Assembly (NCBI GenBank): GCA_903854335.1
Contig: CAINVY010000013.1
Location: 1-64,000, forward strand
Direction of reading: 5' to 3'
Length of the DNA stretch: 64,000 nucleotides
Source: an uncultured Candidatus Peregrinibacteria bacterium
Lineage (GTDB): Bacteria > Patescibacteriota > Gracilibacteria > Peribacterales > Peribacteraceae
Shown: positions 7,414 through 14,118 of the stretch, piece after piece
How the letters are laid out: every line of letters starts with the position of its first letter
Position numbering within the stretch: position 1 is the first letter of the stretch
Notes under the pieces: generated by a model
Database searches by the model: none
The model's input: only the letters and a program-made list of their open reading frames with translations
Told to the model about the DNA's origin: nothing
Program-made: the position numbers and the translations under genes

Positions 7414-9765
7414 GTGCGACTCCCGGACATTCCTCTCATCGTCCTTGATACCGAGACCACCGGGTTCGTTCCGCGCGAGCATGACATCATTGAATTTGCG
7501 TCCGTACGCTGCGAGAAAGGCGAAATCGTCGATACGTACGAACACCTCTTCTTCGCGGAGGAAATTCCTCCGCACGTCGAAGTGCTGACGCGCATCAAGA
7601 CGCCCGATGTGCGCGACGCCCCGCGGTTCGATGACAAGCGCAAAGAAGTCCTGTCGCATCTCGAGGGAGGAGGACTCCTCGTCGGCCAGAACATCCCGTT
7701 CGATTTGGGGATGCTCAAAGGGCACGGGATCGATCTCACCGAGAGGCCGTGGATCGACACGTCGATGCTCGCGTCGCTCGTGTTTCCGGAGTTGGAGAGT
7801 TACTCGCTCGGGTACCTCAGTGAAGTGCTGCACCTGAATCATGCGCCGAAGCATCGCGCACTCGGCGACGTACGCGCCACACTGGAGCTGCTCTCAAAAT
7901 GTTGGGAGCGACTCCTCGAAGCCACGCCATTGATGCAGGAACAAATGGTGGAACTCTTCGAGCGCAGTTCGCCCGGTTACCGCCTCCTCGCTCACGCGTT
8001 GCCCGCGTCGAAGGTGAAGAAGGAACCTGCATGGCTTTCAGCGCTCACTGCGAAAGCCGAGAGCCAAAACATTCCGCGGGGCCAGGCGCTCTTGCGTGCG
8101 AAGAAGGGAGAAATAGCGCTCCAGGAGGAGCCGATTGATCCCGGATTTCTCGCTTCTCTCATCGAGGAATCGACGAAGGAAACGAGCACGCGCACCTGGT
8201 TCGGCGTGAAGAATCTCGATGCTTCGGTCCGAAGGCTCTCGCGCGGGCTGGCCTCCGTTCGCGTCATCTCTCCCCCGAATCACCTCCTCGATACCGAAGC
8301 GGCAAAGGAACTCTTCACGCTCAAGGAATTGCTGTCGGACGAAGCGATTCTCGCGCTCAAGATCGCCTGGTACAAACCTCGCACTCGAAACGACCTCCCC
8401 CTGCACGGAGGCGAGGAGGCGGTGTGGAACGGCAAGGTGGCTTGCACCGACTCGTCGCCCGCCTACCGCGATCAATTCCAGGATCTTCCGTCCGTCGTGC
8501 TCATCGATCATCGACAACTCTTGCACATGCTCGCGGAAGAAGATCATCCGGGGCACGCCGCGCTTAAAGGCGGTCATATCGTCATCGATGACGCGTCCAT
8601 GCTCGAGGATACTGCGACGAAGGCGTATGGATGGACGTGCGTGCTCGATCATCTGCGCGCCGCGAGTCAGGGGATCGAGTTACTCACGCGCTTCACGGAC
8701 ATTCTGCAACTTTGGATCGAAAAAGTGCGCAACACCCAAGACCTCCGTTACATCGTGGCGTCGGATCTCGAAACATCGGATGCGAAAGGGGTGCGGCGGC
8801 AACTGGAAGAATTGAAGAGCATCGAAGGACTGACGCCGCAGGTGATCGCGCAGCTTACGGCTCTCACGCATATTCTTGACCCCAAGGAAGTGGACGGTCG
8901 CCTGGCGTGGATCGAGCTTCGCAAGGACGGCGGCCAGACGATTCAATCCGTGCCGGAGAAAATCGCCCCTCTCCTTCGCACCTCCCTCTACGAACGACAT
9001 CCCACGACGCTTCTCATCCCCCCGGGGAGCAGCGAAACACTGCAGGAAGTCATTCCCAACGATATGCCTTCAGCCCTTTCCCCTGCGCAAAAGGGAGGAT
9101 TGTCCGTGTCATTCCCGAAGCTTCCCCTTACCTCCTTCTTCGACGCGCCGCAGGGCAAGACGATCATTCTCATTGCGGGCCGCGGCACGATCGAAAACTT
9201 CTACGTGCGCTATGCCGAGTCTCTCGAAGAGCGCGGTGTGACGCTCGTGTGCCAAGGAGTCTCGGGCGGGCAGGGACGCATGCGCGCGGAGTTTTTTGCG
9301 GCGAAAAGTCCCGCGCTCTGGCTCATGACACCGTGGATGTTCGAGGGCGTGGAGCTTCCGCCGGACACCGCGGACCGTCTCGTCGTCAGCGCTCTTCCCT
9401 TCGATTACCTTTCCCACCCGGTGCTCAGTCGCCGCGCCGGGCGGTACAGAGATTCCTTTCTCGAGTACGTGTTCCCGCGTCTGCTGCATCGGCTCTTTCG
9501 CATCTGTCGCACGTTTGCCAGATTCCAAACGCAAGCGGGAGAGGTACTACTTACCGACGATCGCATCCATGGCAAGGAGTACGGGAAGAAGGTGATCGAG
9601 TACATGATGGATTTTTCGACAAAGGTCGGAGAGGAGAAAAGCACGACCAAGCCGCAAGCGGTAGGTGCTCCACAGGAAAAACAACAGGAGAAGCCAAAAC
9701 GATCGCCGGGGAAAAAGAAGACGAAGAAGGCCGCGGGTAGCGAGGGGCAACTGACGATGTTTTGA
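7414..9765 (+). CDS. DEDDh 3'-5' exonuclease fused to a degenerate DinG-like helicase module
   Basis: 783 residues from GTG 7414; a TACAAT box (7402-7407) ends 6 bases before that GTG and would lie inside any longer reading from 7399. Residues 1-170 form a DnaQ-like exonuclease with intact residues: DTETTG, QNIPFDLGML and HRALGD. The rest resembles DinG/XPD helicases: ALKIAWYKPRTRNDLPLHGG, VVLIDHRQLLHML, then IDDASMLED where DEAH is expected (about residue 392), and a C-terminal MFEGVELP...SALPF region. No Walker A loop is visible and the usual QxxGRxIR motif is lacking. The nuclease is probably active and the helicase probably dead. The C-terminal tail is Lys-rich. Confidence 0.8.
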   Translation: MRLPDIPLIVLDTETTGFVPREHDIIEFASVRCEKGEIVDTYEHLFFAEEIPPHVEVLTRIKTPDVRDAPRFDDKRKEVLSHLEGGGLLVGQNIPFDLGMLKGHGIDLTERPWIDTSMLASLVFPELESYSLGYLSEVLHLNHAPKHRALGDVRATLELLSKCWERLLEATPLMQEQMVELFERSSPGYRLLAHALPASKVKKEPAWLSALTAKAESQNIPRGQALLRAKKGEIALQEEPIDPGFLASLIEESTKETSTRTWFGVKNLDASVRRLSRGLASVRVISPPNHLLDTEAAKELFTLKELLSDEAILALKIAWYKPRTRNDLPLHGGEEAVWNGKVACTDSSPAYRDQFQDLPSVVLIDHRQLLHMLAEEDHPGHAALKGGHIVIDDASMLEDTATKAYGWTCVLDHLRAASQGIELLTRFTDILQLWIEKVRNTQDLRYIVASDLETSDAKGVRRQLEELKSIEGLTPQVIAQLTALTHILDPKEVDGRLAWIELRKDGGQTIQSVPEKIAPLLRTSLYERHPTTLLIPPGSSETLQEVIPNDMPSALSPAQKGGLSVSFPKLPLTSFFDAPQGKTIILIAGRGTIENFYVRYAESLEERGVTLVCQGVSGGQGRMRAEFFAAKSPALWLMTPWMFEGVELPPDTADRLVVSALPFDYLSHPVLSRRAGRYRDSFLEYVFPRLLHRLFRICRTFARFQTQAGEVLLTDDRIHGKEYGKKVIEYMMDFSTKVGEEKSTTKPQAVGAPQEKQQEKPKRSPGKKKTKKAAGSEGQLTMF

Positions 9766-9853
9766 TTGCCCTTAATTATTTCAAATACATATCGCGAAGC
9801 GCGGGTCTTGCGGGTCCCCGCTGGAGCGATTCCTTTTAGGGAAAAGAGAGTTT

Positions 9854-9884
9854 GTGAGAGAAAAACCGTAGATTTGTCTCTCAC
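9854..9884. terminator. hairpin between convergent genes
   Basis: GTGAGAGA (9854-9861) pairs with TCTCTCAC (9877-9884) around an A-rich/T-rich loop containing AAAACCGTAGATTTG. It sits between the 3' ends of 7414-9765 (+) and 9888-11282 (-), where a bidirectional terminator is expected. Confidence 0.5.
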
Positions 9885-9887
9885 GCC

Positions 9888-11282
9888 TTAATCGGCTCCT
9901 TTTCTACTGAGGACAACGAAGATCGTTCGCCAGAGGATCCAGAGATCGAGGAGCATCGACCATTCTTCGATGTAGCGCAGATCGAGTCTCATCTCTTCGT
10001 CGAAGGAGAGATCCGATCGGCCGGAGACTTGCGCGAGTCCCGTCACCCCCGGCCTCACCGCGAAGACGCGGCGCTGTTCGAGCGAGTAGCGCTCCACTTC
10101 CTGCGTGAGGTGCGGTCGCGGGCCTACGAGCGAGAGCTGACCGAGGAAGACATTCACGAGCTGCGGGAGTTCGTCGAGCGTCCATCGGCGCAGGAATCGA
10201 CCGAAGCGCGTGACGCGCGGATCGTTGTGGATTTTGAAGAGTGGTCCGTCGTTGCGGTGATTTTGCGCGAGGAGCGCGGCCTTCTCTGCTTCGGCATTGC
10301 GCACCATCGAACGGAATTTGATGAGGCCGATCTGGCGTCGCCCCTGCTCGCCGACGCGCGTCGACACGAAGAAGATCGGCCAACCTCCGTCGATCACCAC
10401 GCCGAGAGCGAGGAGGAGGAAGAGCGGTGAGAGCACGATAACCAGGATCGCGCTGATCACGATGTCAAACACGCGTTTCGCCACCCGGCCCCATCCGTCG
10501 AGCGGTGTGGGCTGGAAGCGCATGAGCGGGAGGAGGCCGAGGTGCTCGACTTTGAGCTGGTGCGGCACCTCCACGAGGACCGGCGGCAGGAAACCGTATC
10601 CCACATGATGCGAGCGGCAGTAATTGATGAGCGTGATGGTGTCGCTGCTGCGCGGGTTGGGATCGGTCTGGACCACGAGATCGATGGGGCGCTGGAAGAT
10701 GATGCGCTTGAGCGCTTCGAGATCGGGGAGGTGGCCGAGGTACGCGTAGTGCACGTCGTGCTTTAGTGTCTCCTTCGCGTGCTCCGTGAGCAGCTGCGCT
10801 CCGATGGAGACGACCAAAATTTTCCCGATGCCTTTCTTCAGGAGTGATCGTTGGATGAGTGTCAGAATCGAACGCAGAACAATGGCGAACAGAATGATGA
10901 AGGCGGTTGCTTCGATCAGCAGTGCGCGCGAGAAGAAGAGTTCTTTGAGCACGAGGAAGAACCACGCGTTCACGAGGACGATCCAGAGGAGGGAAGCGAC
11001 GATGATGCGTCCGACTTCCACCCACGCGCTCATCGTCGATCGCAGCGTATAGAGTCGCAGGGCGGCGGCGAGCACGAGGAAGAGGAGGATGCCCGGCGAG
11101 ACGAAGGTCGTGAGATAATACGGGAGTTGCGGGAGGCTTTTTGCGGCTTCCAGAAGCCGCCAACCGGGGACAAAGTCGATGGAAGCGCTGCGGAGGCGAT
11201 AGCTGAAGAGGAGAGCGGCGGCTACAGCCAGCGCGTCGAGCGGGATCCGCAGCACTCCGAAGATCGCCTCGGACTTCTTCAT
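9888..11282 (-). CDS. polyprenyl-phosphate sugar-1-phosphate transferase (WbaP/WcaJ family)
   Basis: 464 residues. The N-terminal half has several membrane helices (for example ILLFLVLAAALRLYTL and LLWIVLVNAWFFLVL) and a CoA-binding-like linker. The C-terminal catalytic half begins at RVFDIVISAILVIVLSPLFL (about residue 265) and carries the signature IKFRSMVRNAE, then DPRVTRFGRFLRRWTLDELP, LSLVGPRP and RPGVTGLAQVSGR. Such enzymes load a sugar phosphate onto undecaprenyl phosphate to start synthesis of an exopolysaccharide or surface glycan. It fits with the glycosyltransferase at 4923, the flippase at 40840 and the GT-C-like proteins in the window, although none is adjacent. Confidence 0.93.
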   Translation of the reverse strand: MKKSEAIFGVLRIPLDALAVAAALLFSYRLRSASIDFVPGWRLLEAAKSLPQLPYYLTTFVSPGILLFLVLAAALRLYTLRSTMSAWVEVGRIIVASLLWIVLVNAWFFLVLKELFFSRALLIEATAFIILFAIVLRSILTLIQRSLLKKGIGKILVVSIGAQLLTEHAKETLKHDVHYAYLGHLPDLEALKRIIFQRPIDLVVQTDPNPRSSDTITLINYCRSHHVGYGFLPPVLVEVPHQLKVEHLGLLPLMRFQPTPLDGWGRVAKRVFDIVISAILVIVLSPLFLLLALGVVIDGGWPIFFVSTRVGEQGRRQIGLIKFRSMVRNAEAEKAALLAQNHRNDGPLFKIHNDPRVTRFGRFLRRWTLDELPQLVNVFLGQLSLVGPRPHLTQEVERYSLEQRRVFAVRPGVTGLAQVSGRSDLSFDEEMRLDLRYIEEWSMLLDLWILWRTIFVVLSRKGAD

Positions 11283-11390
11283 GAGGTCAGTGTACTACGA
11301 ACGCCTGAGAAAAAATCTAGTTTCACCAAGAGAGTGTTGTGAGGAAATGCCTTGAGCATCATCGTAGACATACTCAAACAGCAGTACGTA

Positions 11391-11639
11391 TCACGAGGCT
11401 CCGGCCACTCTGAGGTCATCTTCGGATGTGTAGTCCTGCCAATGAGCAGCGAGTGTCTCCAAGAGCGGCTCCGCCGCAGTTCCATCGAGCTCACCGAAAA
11501 GATCGCCTGCCACCGTCTGCATGGCGCTGGCTCGGCATTGGTCAGTGATTCGCGCGAGCGCATTTTTAAATGCGATTGTCTCAGGTGTTCCTTCGGAGAG
11601 ACTCTCCGCGAATCTGTTCAGGGTGTTCAGGGGATACAT
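11391..11639 (-). CDS. small hypothetical protein downstream of rnpB
   Basis: 82 residues from ATG 11639; the frame stays open to a GTG at 11720, but that start would fall inside the RNase P RNA terminator. A possible promoter (TTGTTG, 17 bases, TACAAT) lies upstream on the minus strand. The protein is mostly helical (FKNALARITDQC, AEPLLETLAAHWQDY) with no signal peptide. I do not recognise it. Confidence 0.4.
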   Translation of the reverse strand: MYPLNTLNRFAESLSEGTPETIAFKNALARITDQCRASAMQTVAGDLFGELDGTAAEPLLETLAAHWQDYTSEDDLRVAGAS

Positions 11640-11712
11640 GAGAGATGAGGAAGAAGGAAGTGAGGAATTGTACGGTCGAAGTGTAGGTACAACAACATTA
11701 TTATTCTTCGCC

Positions 11713-11730
11713 AAAGACACTCCGTGTCTT
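11713..11730 (-). terminator. RNase P RNA terminator
   Basis: AGACAC and GTGTCT pair around GGA immediately after the RNase P RNA 3' end; only a short T run follows on the minus strand. Confidence 0.5.
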
Positions 11731-12127
11731 CAGCGTTCTGCTCCTTCTTACGCCGGGTTCTGTTCCCCGCTTGCGCGGAGTGATGATCATCTCTCTAGGA
11801 TCGCGGTTGCCCGCGACCTCGGGCAGAGGCGTCGAGGGGGTGACGGAACCATCACCGGTTCCCCCGACCCAAATCCTCCTTGCACCACCATGAGTTTACC
11901 GATCCCGCTTGCGCGAGATCCTCGGTCGATCCGAGGCGTTTCACTCCCCATTGCTTGGACTCCTTGCGGAGGCGGATGCGCTGGGTATCGTCTCTGTGGC
12001 ACTTGTCCTGCCGCGCCTTTACCGGATATATGACACGGCGACGGGCGTTACCCGCATGGCGTTCCAGTGGTGCCCGGACGTTCCTCCCCGTACTGTTTGG
12101 GTACAGGGCGATCATCGAAGGAGCAGA
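11731..12127 (-). ncRNA. rnpB: RNase P RNA
   Basis: The catalytic RNA of RNase P, which matures tRNA 5' ends. On the minus strand the 5' part contains GGAGGAACGTCCGGGC (P4 and conserved region I), then GCCACAGAGACGATACC, a GGTAAACTC block and, near the 3' end, ACAGAACCCGGCGTAAG. The 5' segment TCTGCTCCTTC (12117-12127) pairs with GAAGGAGCAGA (11737-11747) as the terminal helix, which fixes the ends. The length is near 390 nt, usual for type A. Apparent protein frames across this stretch are shadows. It has its own promoter and a short terminator. Confidence 0.95.
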
Positions 12128-12132
12128 CGATC

Positions 12133-12161
12133 ATTATCGCTCTTGGTTGCCTTTCGTTCAA
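12133..12161 (-). promoter_or_regulatory. rnpB promoter
   Basis: Minus strand TTGAAC (12156-12161), 17-base spacer, GATAAT (12133-12138). The predicted start near 12127 matches the RNA 5' end. It overlaps the tRNA-Thr promoter on the other strand. Confidence 0.75.
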
Positions 12162-12175
12162 GGAATTCGTACGCT
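12147..12175 (+). promoter_or_regulatory. tRNA-Thr promoter
   Basis: TTGCCT (12147-12152), 17-base spacer, TACGCT (12170-12175); the tRNA starts about 21 bases downstream. Confidence 0.5.
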
Positions 12176-12196
12176 TACCACGGTTGGTTCATTAAA

Positions 12197-12271
12197 GCCG
12201 CTTTAGCTCAGTGGTAGAGCAACGCACTTGTAATGCGTAGGTCCGGGGTTCGAGTCCCCGAAGCGGCTCCA
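12197..12271 (+). tRNA. tRNA-Thr(TGT)
   Basis: Acceptor GCCGCTT pairs with AAGCGGC; D-arm TAGCTCAGTGGTAGAGC; anticodon stem ACGCA/TGCGT with loop CTTGTAA, anticodon TGT; T-arm GGGGTTCGAGTCCCC. CCA is encoded (12269-12271). Confidence 0.97.
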
Positions 12272-12376
12272 TCCATATCTACCGGCAGGTACTGTAGTTA
12301 TAAGCTTTAGCGCAGTGCCCGTCTCCGCTTGGACTTTGTTCCAATATTGCAGAGGAATTGTATTCTTCGCTTATGC

Positions 12377-12493
12377 AAGCGAAAAGGTGACACTTGACAA
12401 AATAGATAAATAATTATAATAACGCTGATGAAAAATCATTCCACATCAACGGCCACACCATCGGCTTCCCCGGAACTTTCGAAAGTTCCTGCC
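12377..12493 (+). repeat. 117-bp promoter and N-terminus cassette, copy 1
   Basis: Identical to 13657-13773. It contains the promoter and the first 22 codons of the gene at 12428, including the perfect 18-bp palindrome GGAACTTTCGAAAGTTCC. The sequences diverge abruptly on the 3' side. Confidence 0.85.
12394..12420 (+). promoter_or_regulatory. promoter of 12428 gene, leaderless layout
   Basis: TTGACA (12394-12399) and TATAAT (12415-12420, 15-base spacer) or TAATAA two bases later (17-base spacer). The ATG is 5-7 bases downstream. Confidence 0.75.
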
Positions 12494-12880
12494 CAAAGAG
12501 AGGTCTCGATCAAGCGCGCGATCGGCGATGTGTGCACGCTCACAAAGAACGGTGTTAGAGGTGTATTGAAAATTGGCGCTGCTGCCCCAGGAAAGATTTG
12601 TCTAGCAACTCTCTTTTCAATGGGAATAATGAATGCTTCTGAACCAACGCTTTCGAGCTCAGTGGCAGCAATTATGGCTGGGGGTCTCTCAATTAGAGCG
12701 TTAGGTGATTGGCTTGATTATCGTCGGAAAGAGCGTCGGCTAAAAGCTGAGGGGGTTAATACCAATGATCGATTCTTCCCTTATAGTGATGGCACACTCG
12801 CAAACAAGATATCGGAAGTCTATTATGCGAAGAGGGAGGGGACGGAATTTTCGCCAAAGGTAAAGGAGGTTAAGAAATGA
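12428..12880 (+). CDS. small membrane protein, accessory island
   Basis: 150 residues. A Ser/Pro/Thr-rich N-terminus (about 1-25) is followed by a basic segment, one or two hydrophobic stretches (about 55-95, with LATLFSMGIMNA and VAAIMAGGLSIRAL) and a charged tail (LDYRRKERRLKAEG). The late motif NDRFFPYSDGTL matches DDRFLPHSRGWL in the neighbour at 13223, and the first 22 residues match those of 13708-14049, so it shares parts with both. The transcript is probably leaderless and a good terminator follows. Function unknown; the genes sit between a tRNA-Thr and its broken copy, which suggests acquired DNA. Confidence 0.65.
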   Translation: MKNHSTSTATPSASPELSKVPAQREVSIKRAIGDVCTLTKNGVRGVLKIGAAAPGKICLATLFSMGIMNASEPTLSSSVAAIMAGGLSIRALGDWLDYRRKERRLKAEGVNTNDRFFPYSDGTLANKISEVYYAKREGTEFSPKVKEVKK

Positions 12881-12902
12881 GTAATCGTTGTTGCAATCCA
12901 GT

Positions 12903-12931
12903 AAAGCCTCCTTCAGAGCAGGGGGCTTTTT
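12903..12931 (+). terminator. intrinsic terminator after 12428 gene
   Basis: AAAGCCTCCTTC...GCAGGGGGCTTTTT forms a stem with a T run. Confidence 0.8.
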
Positions 12932-12991
12932 GGTAGTAGTTCCGTGCCGCATTCTTTTTCGCTTCATCCCTTGTGATTGGCAAATGCGCGG

Positions 12992-13091
12992 CGGTAGAGC
13001 AACGCACTTGCCTGTCCGGCGAAGCCCTGCGCATGCAGGGCGAAGACGGATAATGCGTAGGTCCGGGGTTCGAGTCCCCGAAGCGGCTCCA
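12992..13091 (+). pseudogene. broken tRNA-Thr copy with 40-bp insertion in the anticodon loop
   Basis: GGTAGAGCAACGCACTTG and, after an insertion, TAATGCG plus the complete T-arm, acceptor 3' strand and CCA are identical to tRNA-Thr 12197-12271. The first 16 bases (acceptor 5' strand and part of the D-arm) are missing. The 40-bp insert (13011-13050) splits the loop between anticodon bases G35 and T36. It carries a hairpin (CCCTGC/GCAGGG) between two CGAAG copies, bounded by TCCG and CGGA. It cannot fold as a tRNA. Confidence 0.85.
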
Positions 13092-13180
13092 TCCGTTTCC
13101 GCCCCCTTAGAAACACGCCGAGATGTGTCACGAAAGGAAACTCTCAAAATGGAGAAATGCTATTTGTATTTCTTGAAGGA

Positions 13181-13208
13181 TTGACAAAATTAGATATATT
13201 TCTATAAT
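13181..13208 (+). promoter_or_regulatory. promoter of 13223 gene
   Basis: TTGACA (13181-13186), 16-base spacer, TATAAT (13203-13208); the ATG is 14 bases downstream, leaving a leader of about 8 bases. Confidence 0.75.
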
Positions 13209-13222
13209 CACGCACATTGCTC

Positions 13223-13606
13223 ATGGAAATCAACCCTTATGAACCACCGGCCTCACAATCGGATTCCCCTGACATCTGGCCCAAGAGCACTATTGGTACT
13301 ATCTGCACAATCACCGGGGATCAAATGAGAGATGTCTTGGAATACGTAGCATGTTCTCCTTGCAGAGTGATCATTGGAGCAGGAGCGGGAATTGCATCGA
13401 TGGCGATGGCACCCGAATCGGGCCCGCAAATCATCGCTGGCTCTACTGCCATATACTTGCTGGTGAAAGCCTTCCGCGAATACTGTTTCGGTCAAAATGA
13501 TAAGGATACATTGAAGGAGCTTGGAGGAAATCCCGATGATCGTTTCCTCCCTCATTCGAGGGGGTGGCTCCAAAAAGAAATTGAGAATCGGAGGAATGGT
13601 CAATGA
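13223..13606 (+). CDS. small membrane protein, accessory island
   Basis: 127 residues from ATG 13223 (an in-frame TTG lies two codons earlier). The N-terminus is Pro/Ser-rich, and the centre has a hydrophobic region (about 45-80, VIIGAGAGIASMAMA and IIAGSTAIYLLVKA), compatible with two membrane helices. The C-terminal NPDDRFLPHSRGWLQKEI matches the end of the neighbour at 12428, so the two are distant paralogs. It has its own strong promoter. Function unknown. Confidence 0.6.
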   Translation: MEINPYEPPASQSDSPDIWPKSTIGTICTITGDQMRDVLEYVACSPCRVIIGAGAGIASMAMAPESGPQIIAGSTAIYLLVKAFREYCFGQNDKDTLKELGGNPDDRFLPHSRGWLQKEIENRRNGQ

Positions 13607-13656
13607 ATTTGCGATGGCACAAAATGCTATGCTGGTTATTTCATTTTCGCTACCCT

Positions 13657-13773
13657 AAGCGAAAAGGTGACACTTGACAAAATAGATAAATAATTATAAT
13701 AACGCTGATGAAAAATCATTCCACATCAACGGCCACACCATCGGCTTCCCCGGAACTTTCGAAAGTTCCTGCC
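13657..13773 (+). repeat. 117-bp promoter and N-terminus cassette, copy 2
   Basis: Identical to 12377-12493, offset 1280 bp; it provides the promoter and first 22 codons of the gene at 13708. Confidence 0.85.
13674..13700 (+). promoter_or_regulatory. promoter of 13708 gene, leaderless layout
   Basis: TTGACA (13674-13679) and TATAAT (13695-13700), same sequence as at 12394; ATG 7 bases later. Confidence 0.75.
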
Positions 13774-14049
13774 GGTAAAGAGCAGAAAGAGACCTGGATC
13801 TCTCGCACGATCAACGACTTGCGCACTCACACAAAGGGTTTGGTCAATGCTGTACTAGAAAATGACGTTCTCGATGTTACTAAGGCGGCTGTCGGCTCCG
13901 CTTTGCTCACACCGATTTGTCCAATATTCGCTCCAATTGCGCTATTTGCCAGCGTAGGGGTAGCCGCCCTTTCTTTAGAAGCCATTATGGATTATGAGAT
14001 CGACAGAAAGCGAGAGAAGGAAAAGAAAAAAGTAGATACTGCAAAGTAA
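13708..14049 (+). CDS. small membrane protein, accessory island
   Basis: 113 residues. The first 22 are identical in DNA and protein to those of 12428-12880, then the sequence differs. A hydrophobic region (about 70-95, LLTPICPIFAPIALFASVGVAAL) could form one long or two short membrane helices. The C-terminus is highly charged (DRKREKEKKK). It ends just before a strong terminator and converges with the caspase-like gene at 14119. Function unknown. Confidence 0.6.
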   Translation: MKNHSTSTATPSASPELSKVPAGKEQKETWISRTINDLRTHTKGLVNAVLENDVLDVTKAAVGSALLTPICPIFAPIALFASVGVAALSLEAIMDYEIDRKREKEKKKVDTAK

Positions 14050-14081
14050 TCAGTTCCCAGGGAAGCATCCAATTCATCAAT

Positions 14082-14108
14082 GCCCCCCTTAAAGTAGGGG
14101 GCTTTTTT
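14082..14108 (+). terminator. intrinsic terminator between 13708 gene and caspase-like gene
   Basis: GCCCCCCTT and a complementary AGGGGGC pair around TAAAGT and are followed by six T. The stop codon of the convergent gene lies 11 bases further. Confidence 0.85.
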
Positions 14109-14118
14109 GTTGTGATGT

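Noticed and set aside
11740-12217. Several overlapping protein frames between 11.7 and 12.2 kb
   Set aside because: The stretch is RNase P RNA, identified by its conserved blocks and terminal pairing.
12992-13091. Functional tRNA-Thr with a small intron
   Set aside because: The acceptor 5' strand and part of the D-arm are missing, so removing the insert would still not give a foldable tRNA.
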